Shown: piece by piece, positions 17,850 to 28,893 of the stretch
Numbering within the stretch: the stretch's first letter is position 1
Layout: every line of letters begins with the position of its first letter
From: Methylobacterium variabile
GTDB lineage: Bacteria > Pseudomonadota > Alphaproteobacteria > Rhizobiales > Beijerinckiaceae
Length of the DNA: 42,752 nucleotides
Assembly: GCF_001043975.1 (NCBI RefSeq)
Contig: NZ_LABY01000107.1
Location: 1 to 42,752 of the forward strand
Reading direction: 5' to 3'
Position numbers and translations under genes: made by a program
Notes under the pieces: model-generated
The model's database searches: none
The model's input: only the letters and a program-made list of their open reading frames with translations
What the model was told of the DNA's origin: nothing

Positions 17850-18482
17850 TCAGCCCTTCGGGCCGCCCCGCCCGTCGACCACGTCGGTCGCGGCCCGGAA
17901 GGCGGCGTCGGCATCCAGCGCCGTGGTGTCGATCACCACCGCGTCCTCGGCCACCCGCAGGGGAGCGGCGTCGCGGTCGGCGTCGCGGGCGTCGCGGCGC
18001 AGGATGTCGGCCAGTACCGCCTCGTAGGCGATCGGCTCGCCGCGCCCGTCGAGCTCGCGGTGGCGACGGCGGGCGCGCTCCTCGGCGGAGGCGGTGACGA
18101 AGAGCTTCACGGCGGCGTCCGGGCAGACGACGGTGCCGATGTCGCGCCCGTCGAGCACCGCGCCCTCCGGTGCGCCGGCGAAGCGGCGCTGCCAGTCGAG
18201 GAGGGCGGCGCGCACGGCCGGCTGGGCCGAGACGATCGAGGCCGCCTCGCCCATGGCACTGCCGCGCAGGCGGGGATCGTCGAGGACCTCGGCCCGCAGG
18301 CCTCGCGCGGCTGCCGCGGCCGCGGCCGGGTCGGCGAGGTCCCGGGCCGCGTCGAGGAGCGCCAGCGCCACCGCCCGGTAGAGCAGGCCGGTGTCGAGGT
18401 GGGGCAGGCCGTAATGCAGCGCCAGGCGCTTGGCCAGCGTGCCCTTGCCGGAGGCCGCCGGCCCGTCGATCGCGATGACCAT
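17850..18482 (-). CDS. cmk: Cytidylate kinase
   Basis: Cmk phosphorylates CMP and dCMP with ATP in pyrimidine nucleotide metabolism. The 210-residue product opens [20 protein letters not shown] with the P-loop at 7-15, then [12 protein letters not shown], and keeps the DGRDIGTVV and Arg-rich lid ([13 protein letters not shown]) motifs. I chose ATG 18482, which has AGGAG four bases upstream. An alternative GTG at 18494 overlaps the aroA stop as GTGA and would add four residues. Either way cmk is translationally linked to aroA, the usual alphaproteobacterial order. The gene often found next, rpsA, is not here; an ABC-F gene follows instead. Confidence 0.95.
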   Translation of the reverse strand: MVIAIDGPAASGKGTLAKRLALHYGLPHLDTGLLYRAVALALLDAARDLADPAAAAAAARGLRAEVLDDPRLRGSAMGEAASIVSAQPAVRAALLDWQRRFAGAPEGAVLDGRDIGTVVCPDAAVKLFVTASAEERARRRHRELDGRGEPIAYEAVLADILRRDARDADRDAAPLRVAEDAVVIDTTALDADAAFRAATDVVDGRGGPKG

Positions 18483-18490
18483 CCCGCTCC

Positions 18491-20396
<1,906 letters not shown>

Positions 20397-20410
20397 TCCC
20401 GGGGGCGCAC

Positions 20411-20434
20411 GGCGGCCACGCGCCCGTGGCCGCC
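20411..20434 (+). terminator. Strong stem-loop after the FYDLN-type gene
   Basis: A perfect 9-bp stem (ggcggccac at 20411-20419 with its complement at 20426-20434) closes a 6-base loop 15 bases after the stop codon. It lacks a following T-run, so it may be a weak terminator or 3'-end stabiliser. Confidence 0.5.
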
Positions 20435-20462
20435 GGCCTAACCCACGGGCGTCGCTGCGGAA

Positions 20463-20479
20463 TTCGTGACAGTCACGAA
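20463..20479. promoter_or_regulatory. 17-bp perfect palindrome upstream of the tRNA-Ala promoter (candidate operator)
   Basis: TTCGTGAC-A-GTCACGAA is a perfect dyad about a single A. It lies 28 bases before the putative -35 of the tRNA-Ala promoter. Dyads of this form are typical of dimeric regulator sites; which regulator, if any, is unknown. Confidence 0.45.
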
Positions 20480-20506
20480 AACTTCGCGAAGACCCGCCCC
20501 GAGGGC

Positions 20507-20535
20507 TTGTGTCCGGCGCCGTGCCCCCATATACA
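20507..20535 (+). promoter_or_regulatory. Probable sigma-70 promoter of the tRNA-Ala genes
   Basis: TTGTGT at 20507-20512 and TATACA at 20530-20535 are separated by exactly 17 bases, about 75 bases before the first tRNA. The match and position suit a housekeeping promoter; transcription would start near 20542. Confidence 0.6.
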
Positions 20536-20611
20536 GCCGCTCACCGGCGGCGGCGCCCTCCCCGAGAGCGCTTCGCCGGTCCCGTGACGGATCCCATACG
20601 TCCGGCGAAGT

Positions 20612-20687
<76 letters not shown>

Positions 20688-20781
20688 AATCATCTCAGGC
20701 CCGCCCTGATGTGATCCGATCGCGGCCAGCGATCACCTTTGACGAGACCCGCCGGCGTCCCCAGCGCCGCGGCTGACGGAT

Positions 20782-20857
<76 letters not shown>

Positions 20858-20890
20858 TCACCTTCCCGGCTTCGAGCCGGATCCCGGATG

Positions 20891-20916
20891 AGCCGCTTCG
20901 GCGGCTTTTTTCTTTT
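20891..20916 (+). terminator. Rho-independent terminator after tRNA-Ala copy 2
   Basis: The stem agccgc/gcggct with a TTCG tetraloop (20891-20906) is followed by a T-rich run to 20916. It is the clearest intrinsic terminator in the window. It implies copy 3 is transcribed separately. Confidence 0.9.
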
Positions 20917-20988
20917 GAGCCGCGCGTTCCCAAGCGCTGCGGCCGGCATGCGAAACGCTGCGGCCACGAGGCCCGTGGCCGAGGGATC

Positions 20989-21064
20989 GGGGCCATAGCT
21001 CAGTTGGGAGAGTGCTTGAATGGCATTCAAGAGGTCGGCGGTTCGATTCCGCCTGGCTCCACCA
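20989..21064 (+). tRNA. tRNA-Ala (anticodon GGC), copy 3 (variant)
   Basis: This 76-base cloverleaf has the same anticodon loop (GGC) and encoded CCA but differs from copies 1 and 2 in the acceptor stem (GGGGCCA with TGGCTCC), D-loop and T-stem (GGCGG/CCGCC). The changes are compensatory, so it should fold and function. A hairpin at 20961-20981 lies just upstream; it follows the terminator and needs its own promoter, which I could not identify. Confidence 0.96.
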
Positions 21065-21792
21065 CCCCTTTCGCGTCGGCGCCCACGGCTCTTCATCACG
21101 GCGGAATGACGAGCAGGGAGTGACCGGGAGTGTCGGCACCATTGCGTGACTGAGCCGGGTCAGGGACGGCCCTGTACCGGTCCGCTCGCGTCCTCCTCCT
21201 GCAGAGCGCCCCCTCGCCTCGTTGGCGCGATGACAATCCTCCCGCGTGCGGTGCCCGATCCAGCGATGCCGGCACGAGGACCTGTCACGGGTCACGGGTC
21301 GCGGCGCGTGGGCCGCTCCATCGCTGCCGGGCCGGCATGTGACCTAGATGCGACAGGGTTCTGCCATCCTCGCTGCCTGCTGCGACGCAGCGAGAGGTGG
21401 GCGCACGGGTGCGGATTTTCTGGGCATTTTAACTGATATATTTCTACTTTAGCAAAATAACAAATGAGAAAGAGGCGGTTGCAGCCGCCAAGGCTCCTGT
21501 CGTTTCTAAGAACGCTGGGTCGGTCTCTGCCACTGTAGCGCGCCGACTGGAGCGCATTTTACTTCACGCTCGGCCCTCTTATTTTGCAAGTAATTACAAA
21601 CTGAAACATTTAGTCTTACAAGTATTTTTACAATCTTATTCGCATCCAACATGTTCGAACACAAACGATCTGGACGACATATCATGTTGCTCCGAGGCGT
21701 AAGACGCGAACACCGGCCAGTGAGCCGATTGAAGAAACACATTACCCTTGGTAATAAGAGTCGCGGAGGCCGCTCGGGCGAGGGGGATGTTT
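21065..21792. other. Long intergenic region with AT-rich segment
   Basis: This 728-base gap is GC-rich to about 21420 and AT-rich from 21421 to about 21760, just in front of the IS5-derived frame. I found no gene I can support. A 24-codon basic frame (21464-21538) is open but has no family match. A small dyad attacc/ggtaat occurs at 21741-21755. The AT-rich part may be the remains of an inserted element. Confidence 0.45.
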
Positions 21793-22188
21793 ATGTTGAC
21801 GGAGGCGCAATGGGCTGTGTTGGCACCTTTGCTCGAGGGCTGTCGGCCTCGTGGCAAGACGCAGCCGCACGACCTCAAGCGAACCGTCGACGCGATCCTC
21901 TGGCGGCACTGGCACGACACCAACTGGCGGGCGGTCCCGGATCAGTACGGACCGTGGTGGATGGCGGCGCAGACCTTCATCCGCTGGTCGCGCCTCGGCG
22001 TCTGGGAGCAGCTCCTCGCCCGGCTCGAGAGCCACTTCGAGGAAGCGGGCCTCCCGGTCCCGGTCATCGACCACGATGAATTCGCCTATGGCGGCGCCCG
22101 CAAGAAGGAGCTCCAGGACAGCGAGCTGCAGGTGCGCCAGATCGCCAACATGCTGCTGAGCGTGCAGCAGCAGGCTGCGGTGGCCTAG
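21793..22188 (+). CDS. IS5-type transposase N-terminal domain with an unrelated C-terminal tail
   Basis: The first about 80 residues of this 131-residue product (MLTEAQWAVLAPLLEGCRP, then LKRTVDAILWR, WRAVPDQYGPWW and FIRWSRLGVWE) match the N-terminal DUF4096-like region of IS5-family transposases. After LLARLE the sequence departs from the family: where the catalytic LDGT region should begin it reads VPVIDHDEFAYGG and then a charged Gln-rich helix to a stop at 22188. The DDE catalytic domain is absent, so it cannot transpose by itself. It is either a broken IS remnant fused to flanking sequence or a domesticated DNA-binding protein. I chose ATG 21793 with GAGGGGG upstream; ATG 21787 is an alternative. 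No flanking terminal repeats were found. Confidence 0.6.
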   Translation: MLTEAQWAVLAPLLEGCRPRGKTQPHDLKRTVDAILWRHWHDTNWRAVPDQYGPWWMAAQTFIRWSRLGVWEQLLARLESHFEEAGLPVPVIDHDEFAYGGARKKELQDSELQVRQIANMLLSVQQQAAVA

Positions 22189-22326
22189 AGGACGGCCGCC
22201 TTCGCGGCACGCCTGCACATCGGCCGACGCGCTGCGGGCGCCTCCTCCATGCCTCCGCGGTGACACCTGTTCCGCCCGGCATCGGTGGGTCTTCGCCGTG
22301 TCGTGCGTGGAGGAGCGACCGCCCGC

Positions 22327-23174
22327 ATGTTCGTTACCGTCAACGGCGTCCGCCTGTTCGTGGACGTGGAGAATGCCGGGCTCGTGCCGGAGGGCGGCGT
22401 CATGCGGGAGAAGCCGACGCTGCTGCTCCTGCATGGCGGCCCAGGCTTTGACCACGGCGGCTTCAAGCCTCTCTTCTCCCGGCTGAGCGACGTGGCGCAG
22501 GTGGTCTACTACGACCATCGCGGCAACGGCCGCAGCGAGGACGGCGACCGCTCCGCCTGGACGCTGGCCTAGTGGGGCGACGACGTGAAGGGCCTGTGCG
22601 ACGCGCTCGGGCTCGTGCGGCCGGTCGTGCTCGGGATGTCGTGGGGCGGCTACGTCGCGCAATCCTACGCGCCACCCGGACCACGCGGGCAAGCTCGTCC
22701 TGGTCAGCACCGCGGCCAAGCTCGAGTTCCCGGCGATGTTCGAGGCGTTCGGGCGGCTCGGCGGCCCCGAGGCGGCGAGGGCCGCCGAGGCCTACTGGAC
22801 GGCCCCGACCGGGGAGCGCCGGGGGGAGTACTTCCGTACCTGCGTGCCGCTCTACCGTCGGACCCCGGCCGATCCGGATGCCCTTCGGCGCGTGCGGATG
22901 CGCCACGACACCGCGCTGCATTTCAACGGCCCCGAGAACGAGCAGGGCCGGATGGATTTCAGGTCCGCGCTCGGGTCCCTGCGCTGCCCGGTGCTCGTCA
23001 TGGCGGGCGAGGCACGACCCGGTGGTGCCGATCGCGTTCAGCGAGGCGCTCGTGGCGGCCCTGCCGCCCGACCGTGTGCGGTTCGAGCGGTTCGCGGAGT
23101 GCGGGCACGGCGTGTTCGGCGACGCGCCCGACCGCGCGCTCGCGGTCCTGCGCGACTTCGTCTGCGCGGCCTGA
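22327..23174 (+). pseudogene. Alpha/beta hydrolase (prolyl aminopeptidase-like) pseudogene
   Basis: Joined across frames, this matches an alpha/beta-fold hydrolase of the prolyl aminopeptidase type. The oxyanion region LLLLHGGPGFDHGG, the DHRGNGRSE segment, a nucleophile elbow GMSWGG, and a C-terminal HDPVVPIAF and ECGHG with the catalytic Asp and His can all be seen. Three lesions break it: an in-frame TAG at 22570-22572 (where Gln is expected before WGDD), a small deletion shifting frame near 22671 (SYA to HPDHAGKL), and a one-base insertion near 23012 (AGE to HDPVV). It starts at ATG 22327 after GGAGGAG. It lies beside an IS5 remnant, consistent with decay in a disrupted region. Sequencing error is unlikely to explain all three, but cannot be excluded. 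Confidence 0.85.
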
Positions 23175-23211
23175 GCCTCGGTCCGCCGCGCCTCGATGCG
23201 AGCGCAGCCCC

Positions 23212-26200
23212 CTACTCCGCCGCCTCCCGCAGCTGAGGCGGCGCCTCGTCCTCCGGCGCCTCGTCCTCGTCCTCGTCCTCAGGCCCGTGCGTGCGCCCGG
23301 ACAGGAGGGTCGAGAGCTTGTCGAGGTAGATGTAGATCACCGGCGTGGTGAACAGCGTCAGCACCTGGCTCACCGCGAGGCCGCCGACCATGGCGTAGCC
23401 GAGGGGCTGGCGGATCTCCGAGCCGGTGCCGGTGCCGAACATCAGCGGGATGCCGCCGAGCAGGGCCGCCATCGTGGTCATCAGGATCGGGCGGAAGCGC
23501 AGCAGCGCGGCGCGGCGGATCGCCTCCTCGGGGCCGACCCCCTCGTGGCGCTCGGCCACGATCGCGAAATCGACCAGCATGATGCCGTTCTTCTTCACGA
23601 TGCCGATCAGCAGGATGATGCCGATGAGCGCGATCAGGCTGAAGTCGTAGCCGAACAGCAGCAGCATCGCGAGCGCGCCGACGCCGGCCGAGGGCAGGGT
23701 CGACAGGATGGTCAGCGGGTGGATGTAGCTCTCGTACAGGATGCCGAGGATCAGGTAGACCACCACCAGGGCGGCGGCGATCAGGAGCGGCACCGTCGAG
23801 AGCGATTGCTGGAACGCCTGGGCGGTGCCCTGGAAGCCCGTCGCCAAGGTGGCGGGGACGCCGAGATCCTTGGCGGCCTTGTCGATCGCGGCGGTCGCCT
23901 GCCCGAGGGCGACGTTCGGCGCGAGGTTGAAGCTGATCGTCACCGACGGGAACTGGCCCTGGTGGCTGATCGAGAGCGGGCGCACCGGCGCGGTGGTCCA
24001 GGTCGCGAAGGCCGCGAGCGGCACCTGGCCGCCGGTCGAGGGCGACTTCACGTAGATGTTGCGCAGGGATTCCGGCGTGCCCTGGAGCGACGGCAGGATC
24101 TCCATGACGACGTGGTAGCTGTTGAGCTGCGTGAAGTACTGCGCCACCTGGCGCTGGCCGATCGCGTCGTAGAGCGTGTCGTCGATGAGCTGCGGCGTGA
24201 TGCCGAAGCGCGAGGCGGCGTCGCGGTTGATCGACAGGGTCAGGGTCGTGCCGCTGGTCTGCTGGTCGGTGGCGACGTCGCGGAGTTCCGGCAGCGTCTT
24301 GAGCTTGTCGAGCAGGCGCGGCGACCAGGTGTTGAGCTCGTCGAGGTTCGGATCCTGCAGCGTGTACTCGAACTGGGTGCGCGAGGCGCGCCCGCCGGTG
24401 CGCACGTCCTGCGAGGCCTGGAGGAAGACCTTCACGCCCTCGAGCCGGTCGAGCTTCGGCCGCAGGCGGTTGATGATCTGGAACGCGTCGGCCTCGCGGT
24501 CGTCCCGCGGCTTGAGCGTGATGAACATCCGGCCGGAATTGAGCGCCTGGCCGCTGCCGCCGATCGACATCGCGACGCTCGCCACGTCCGGATCGGCCTG
24601 GATCACCGCGCCGACCGCGCGCTGGCGGTCCTCCATCGCCGAGAACGAGATGTCCTGCCCACCCTCGGTGATGCCGACGATCAGCCCCGTGTCCTGCTGC
24701 GGGAAGAAGCCCTTCGGGATGATCACGAAAAGGTAGCCGGTGAGCGCCACCGTGCCGAGGAAGGTCAGGAACGTGACGACGTGGTGGCGGAGTGCCACGT
24801 CGAGGGCGGACTCGTAGGCCGAGAGCAGCCCGTCGAAGACCCGCTCGCTCCAGCGGTAGAGCCGCCCGTGCTGCTCGGCCCTGTGCTCCTTGAGGAAGCG
24901 CGAGGCCATCATCGGCGTCAGCGACAGCGACACGAAGGCCGAGACGCCGATCGTCATCGACAGCACGACCGCGAACTCGCGAAACAGCCGTCCGATGATG
25001 CCGCCCATCAGGAGCAGCGGGATCAGCACCGCGATCAGCGAGACCGAGATCGACACGATGGTGAAGCCGATCTCGCCGGCGCCCTTGAGCGCCGCCTGCA
25101 TCGGCTTCATCCCCTCCTCGACGTACCGGGCGATGTTCTCGAGCACCACGATCGCGTCGTCGACGACGAAGCCGACCGCGATGGTGAGCGCCATCAGCGA
25201 CAGGTTGTCGAGGGTGTAGCCAGCCAGCCACATCAGCGCGCAGGCGCCGAGCAGGGCCAGCGGCACCGTCACGCTCGGGATGATGGTGGCCCAGACCGAG
25301 CGCAGGAAGACGAAGATCACCGCCACGACGAGGGCGATGGTGATGAGCAGCGTGAACTGCACGTCCTCGACCGAGGCGCGGATGGTCTGGGTGCGGTCGC
25401 TCAGCGTCTTGACCGTCACGCCCGCGGGCAGCGCCGCGGTGATGCGCGGCAGCTCGGCCTTGATCCGGTCGACGGTGTCGATGACGTTGGCGCCGGGCTG
25501 CTTGAAGATGACCAGGAACACGCCGCGATGGCCGTTCGCCCAGGCCGCCTGCTTGGCGTCCTCCGGGCCCGCCACCGCCGTGCCGATGTCGCGCACCCGC
25601 AAGGGCGCGCCGTTGCGGTAGGCGATGATGACGTCGTTCCAGTCCTTCGCGGCGGTGAGCTGGTCGTTGGCGTAGACCGTGTAGCTCCGGGTCGCCCCGT
25701 CGAAGTTGCCCTTCGGGTTGTTCACCGTGGTGAGGGTGAGCTGGGTGCGGACGTCCTCGAGCGAGAGGTCCTTGGCGACGAGCTTGGCCGGGTCGATCTG
25801 CACCCGGACCGCCGGCTTCTGCTGGCCGCCGATCAGCACCTGGCCGACGCCGGAGATCTGGCTGATGCGCTGGGCCAGCTGCACGTCGGCGGCGTCGTCG
25901 ACCTCGATCAGCGGCAGGGTGTCGGAGGTGGCGGAGAGCAGCAGGATCGGCGAATCGGCCGGGTTCACCTTGCGGTAGGTCGGCGGGCTCGGCAGGGTCT
26001 TGGGCAGCTGGCCGCCGGCGGCGTTGATCGCCGCCTGGATGTCGTTGGCCGCCGCGTCGATGTTGCGGTTGAGGTCGAACTGCACCGTGATCGACGAGAT
26101 GCCGAGGGCACTCGTCGAGGTCATCTGGCTGACGCCGGGGATCTGGGCGAATTGTCGCTCGAGCGGCTGGGCCACCGAGGACGCCATGGTCTCCGGGCTG

Positions 26201-26397
26201 CCGCCGGGCAGCTGCGCGGTGACCTGGATCGTCGGGAAGTCGACCTGCGGCAGGGGGGCGACGCCGAGCAGCGGATAGGCGACGATCCCGATGAACAGGA
26301 TCCCCGCCATGATCAGCGAGGTCGCGACGGGGAAGCGGATGAAGTAGCCGGAGATGCCGGTACGCGCGGCATTCTCCTGCCCGGACCCGAACTGCAT
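23212..26397 (-). CDS. RND multidrug efflux pump permease
   Basis: This 1061-residue inner-membrane pump belongs to the RND (AcrB/MdtB/MdtC) family, which exports drugs or other compounds using the proton gradient. The first membrane segment is at about 18-40, followed by PLPQVDFPTIQVTAQLPGGS at the start of the porter domain. The proton-relay pair Asp413-Asp414 (VGFVVDDAIVVLEN) is intact, and the second half repeats the layout, with the second membrane bundle near the C-terminus. The tail is unusually acidic (GPEDEDEDE), encoded by a TCGTCC repeat at about 23264-23280. It begins one base after the stop of the adaptor gene, so both form one operon. No outer-membrane channel gene is present here. 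Substrates cannot be told from sequence. Confidence 0.95.
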   Translation of the reverse strand: MQFGSGQENAARTGISGYFIRFPVATSLIMAGILFIGIVAYPLLGVAPLPQVDFPTIQVTAQLPGGSPETMASSVAQPLERQFAQIPGVSQMTSTSALGISSITVQFDLNRNIDAAANDIQAAINAAGGQLPKTLPSPPTYRKVNPADSPILLLSATSDTLPLIEVDDAADVQLAQRISQISGVGQVLIGGQQKPAVRVQIDPAKLVAKDLSLEDVRTQLTLTTVNNPKGNFDGATRSYTVYANDQLTAAKDWNDVIIAYRNGAPLRVRDIGTAVAGPEDAKQAAWANGHRGVFLVIFKQPGANVIDTVDRIKAELPRITAALPAGVTVKTLSDRTQTIRASVEDVQFTLLITIALVVAVIFVFLRSVWATIIPSVTVPLALLGACALMWLAGYTLDNLSLMALTIAVGFVVDDAIVVLENIARYVEEGMKPMQAALKGAGEIGFTIVSISVSLIAVLIPLLLMGGIIGRLFREFAVVLSMTIGVSAFVSLSLTPMMASRFLKEHRAEQHGRLYRWSERVFDGLLSAYESALDVALRHHVVTFLTFLGTVALTGYLFVIIPKGFFPQQDTGLIVGITEGGQDISFSAMEDRQRAVGAVIQADPDVASVAMSIGGSGQALNSGRMFITLKPRDDREADAFQIINRLRPKLDRLEGVKVFLQASQDVRTGGRASRTQFEYTLQDPNLDELNTWSPRLLDKLKTLPELRDVATDQQTSGTTLTLSINRDAASRFGITPQLIDDTLYDAIGQRQVAQYFTQLNSYHVVMEILPSLQGTPESLRNIYVKSPSTGGQVPLAAFATWTTAPVRPLSISHQGQFPSVTISFNLAPNVALGQATAAIDKAAKDLGVPATLATGFQGTAQAFQQSLSTVPLLIAAALVVVYLILGILYESYIHPLTILSTLPSAGVGALAMLLLFGYDFSLIALIGIILLIGIVKKNGIMLVDFAIVAERHEGVGPEEAIRRAALLRFRPILMTTMAALLGGIPLMFGTGTGSEIRQPLGYAMVGGLAVSQVLTLFTTPVIYIYLDKLSTLLSGRTHGPEDEDEDEAPEDEAPPQLREAAE

Positions 26398-26398
26398 G

Positions 26399-27583
26399 TC
26401 AGCGCGCCTCGCTCTGCGCCAGGGCGGCGTTGGAAGACGGCTTCGTCTCGGCGACGAGCGCCCCCTCCTGCACCCGCGACTGGCCGCGCCAGATCACCGT
26501 CTGGCCGGGGGCGAGGCCCTTGAGCACCTGGGTGCGGCCGTCGTTGGAGCGCCCGACCGCGATGGGTTGGGTGTGCGCCCGCTGCTGCTCGTCGACCACG
26601 AAGGCGTAGAGGCCCTTCGGCCCGTGCTGCACCGCGTCGTCCGGCACCGTGACGGCCTCGGGGATCGTGCCGGTGCGCATCCGGGTCGAGACCGACAGGC
26701 CCGGCCACAGGGCGTGGTCCTTGTTGGCGAACGACGCCTTGAGCCGGATCGTGCCGGTGGCGGTGTCGACCTGGTTGTTGACGAGGTCGAGGCGCCCGTC
26801 CGACAGCTTGGTCAGCCCGTCGGTGCTCCAGGCCTCGACCGGCACGGGTCCGGCGGCGAGCGCCTTCGTCACCTCGCGCAGCTGCTCCTCGGGCGCGGTG
26901 TAGACCACGAAGATCGGCTCGACCTGGGTGATGGTGACGATCGCGGTCGCCTGAGCGGCGTTGACGATGTTGCCGACGTCGATCTGGCGGAAGCCGGTGA
27001 CGCCGTCGATCGGCGCCTGGATCGTCGTGTAGGAGAGCTGGGCCGTCGCATTGTCGATCGCCGCCTGGTCGGAAGCGACCTGGGCGGTGAGCTGGCTCAC
27101 CTGCGCCCCTTGTGTCTCGGTCTGCTGGCGCGAGGCGTAGTCGCCGAGCTTGGTGTAGCGCTCGAGGTCGGCCTTGGCGTTCTTCAGGTTGGCCTCGTCC
27201 TGGGTCCTCTTCGCCTTGGCCTGGTCGAGGGCGGCCTGGTAGGTTCGCGGGTCGACCTGGGCGAGGAGGTCGCCCTTCTTCACCACCTGGCCTTCGCGAA
27301 AGCCGATCTTCAGGATCTCGCCGTCGACGCGGCTGCGCACCTGCACGGTGTTGTAGGCCTGCACCGTGCCGAGGCCGCCGAGGACCACCCCGAGCGGGCC
27401 CTGCTCGACCTGGGCGAAGGTCACCGGCACCGGGGCCGGGGCCCGGGCGGCGGGCTTCGCCGCGCCGGCATGCTCGCGGCTCTGCCAGGCATAGGCCCCG
27501 CCGGCCCCGGCCAGCACCATCAGGGCCAGCAGCCATCCGCCGCGCCGGCGCTTCTTCGGTCCAGCGCCCTGTTCTGATCTCAT
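26399..27583 (-). CDS. RND efflux periplasmic adaptor (membrane fusion protein)
   Basis: The 394-residue protein is the periplasmic adaptor that links the RND pump to an outer-membrane channel. A basic N-terminus (KKRRRGG) precedes one membrane anchor at about 17-33. Then come a lipoyl/barrel-sandwich half (VRSRVDGEILKIGFREGQVV), an alpha-helical hairpin (about 115-180), and the second lipoyl half (TIQAPIDGVTGFRQIDVGNIV). A beta-barrel and membrane-proximal domain end the protein. It most resembles MdtA-type adaptors. The ATG at 27583 is used; the pump gene follows after a one-base gap. The 212 bases upstream, shared with the end of mclA, should hold its promoter. Confidence 0.94.
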   Translation of the reverse strand: MRSEQGAGPKKRRRGGWLLALMVLAGAGGAYAWQSREHAGAAKPAARAPAPVPVTFAQVEQGPLGVVLGGLGTVQAYNTVQVRSRVDGEILKIGFREGQVVKKGDLLAQVDPRTYQAALDQAKAKRTQDEANLKNAKADLERYTKLGDYASRQQTETQGAQVSQLTAQVASDQAAIDNATAQLSYTTIQAPIDGVTGFRQIDVGNIVNAAQATAIVTITQVEPIFVVYTAPEEQLREVTKALAAGPVPVEAWSTDGLTKLSDGRLDLVNNQVDTATGTIRLKASFANKDHALWPGLSVSTRMRTGTIPEAVTVPDDAVQHGPKGLYAFVVDEQQRAHTQPIAVGRSNDGRTQVLKGLAPGQTVIWRGQSRVQEGALVAETKPSSNAALAQSEAR

Positions 27584-27795
27584 CGGTCGCGCGCTTCCAC
27601 AAGTCCGGAGCCGGCCGGAGACAAGCTCAGGCGACCGCCGAGGCGGCCGCGCGGTCCGGCATCCTTCAGCCGTATGGCACTCGACTGTTTCTGCAGTATG
27701 CGAGTTCCGTGCGTCGTTTCTGCGCGGTGGACGGAACAGGCCCCTCGCCGGTGCAGGATGGCGCGACGTTTGGAGACGCGCGCCGTCCGTCCGCG

Positions 27796-28770
27796 TCAGG
27801 CGCGCGCCATCGCGTCCGCCTTACCGATCAGCGCCTCGGCCATGCGGATCGACGCGATGTCGATGAGCCTGCCGTCGAGGGAGACGGCGCCGCGGCCGGC
27901 CTTCGCCGCCTCCTCCATCGCTGCGAGGATGCGCCGCGCCTTGGTCACCTCGGCCTCGCTCGGGGTGAAGACCTCGTTGGCGAGCTCGATCTGCGAGGGG
28001 TGGATCGCCCACTTGCCCTCGAAGCCGAGCGCCGCGCAGCGCCGCGCGGCCGAGCGGTAGCCGTCCGGATCGGAGAAGTCGCCGAAGGGGCCGTCGATCG
28101 GGCGCAGGCCGTAGGCCCGGCAGGCCACCAGCATCCGGTTCTGGGCAAACAGCCACGGATCCTGCCAGTGGGTCTGGCGCCCGCCCTCCGCGTCCTTGTC
28201 GGTCAGCACGGAATAGTCCGGGTTGACGCCGCCGATCACGGTCGAGCGGGCGCGCAGCGAGGCGGCGTAGTCGGCGACGCCGAACGACATCGCCTCGAGC
28301 CGCTTCGAGGATTGGGCGATCGCCTCGACGTTGGCCATGCCGAGGGCGGTCTCGATCAGCACCTCGAAGCCGATCCGCTTCTCGCGCCGCTTGGCCTGCT
28401 CGATCTGCGTCACCAGCACGTCGATCGCGTAGACGTCCGCCGGCACCCCGACCTTCGGGATCAGGATCATGTCGAGGCGCGGGCAGGCCTCCACGATGTC
28501 GATCACGTCGCGGTACATGTAGTGGGTGTCGAGCCCGTTGATGCGGATCATCATCGTCTTTCCCCCCCAATCGATGTCGTTGAGGGCCTGGACGATGTTT
28601 TTCCGCGCCTGCTCCTTGTCGTCGGGTGCGACGGCGTCCTCGAGGTCGAGGAAGATCACGTCGGCGGCGGATTTCGCCGACTTCTCCATGAAGGTCGGGT
28701 TCGAGCCCGGCACCGCCAGCTCGGAGCGGTGCAGGCGCGGCGTGGCCTGCTGGACGAGGGTGAAGCTCAT
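27796..28770 (-). CDS. mclA: L-malyl-CoA lyase
   Basis: This enzyme cleaves malyl-CoA to acetyl-CoA and glyoxylate, the last step of the serine cycle; glyoxylate returns to Sga. The 324-residue product matches the length of MclA from Methylorubrum extorquens. It shows the CitE-like fold motifs: RSELAVPGSNPTFMEK near the start, DVIFLDLEDAVAPDDK, MIRINGLDTHYMYRDV, a metal-site Glu in GFEVLIETALGM, and a late KWAIHPSQIELANEVF. The ATG at 28770 has AGGAGG about 7 bases upstream. It is the last gene of the minus-strand serine-cycle run, 166 bases after ppc, and a REP-like palindrome lies in between. Confidence 0.97.
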   Translation of the reverse strand: MSFTLVQQATPRLHRSELAVPGSNPTFMEKSAKSAADVIFLDLEDAVAPDDKEQARKNIVQALNDIDWGGKTMMIRINGLDTHYMYRDVIDIVEACPRLDMILIPKVGVPADVYAIDVLVTQIEQAKRREKRIGFEVLIETALGMANVEAIAQSSKRLEAMSFGVADYAASLRARSTVIGGVNPDYSVLTDKDAEGGRQTHWQDPWLFAQNRMLVACRAYGLRPIDGPFGDFSDPDGYRSAARRCAALGFEGKWAIHPSQIELANEVFTPSEAEVTKARRILAAMEEAAKAGRGAVSLDGRLIDIASIRMAEALIGKADAMARA

Positions 28771-28893
28771 CGGGGTTCCTCCTTGAGATGGTTTGGCGGT
28801 CCGGTGGGGACGGGAGCACCATGACGGAAGGTGGCGTGTCTCTCACCCTGAGGGGCGCGGGGCTGTTCGGGGAAAGACGAGGCGCGGGCGTCC

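Noticed and set aside
20891..20916. Possible regulatory RNA in front of tRNA-Ala copy 3
   Set aside because: The stem plus T-run is fully explained as the intrinsic terminator of the upstream tRNA transcript.
21464..21538. 24-codon basic frame in the AT-rich gap
   Set aside because: Too short, no match and no convincing ribosome-binding site.
23264..23280. TCGTCC tandem triplet-like repeat
   Set aside because: It encodes the acidic Glu-Asp tail of the RND pump, so it is coding low complexity rather than a separate element.
22585..26523. 1312-residue plus-strand frame opposite the RND pump
   Set aside because: Shadow of the pump gene; repeated Arg/Asp/His runs and no recognisable domain.
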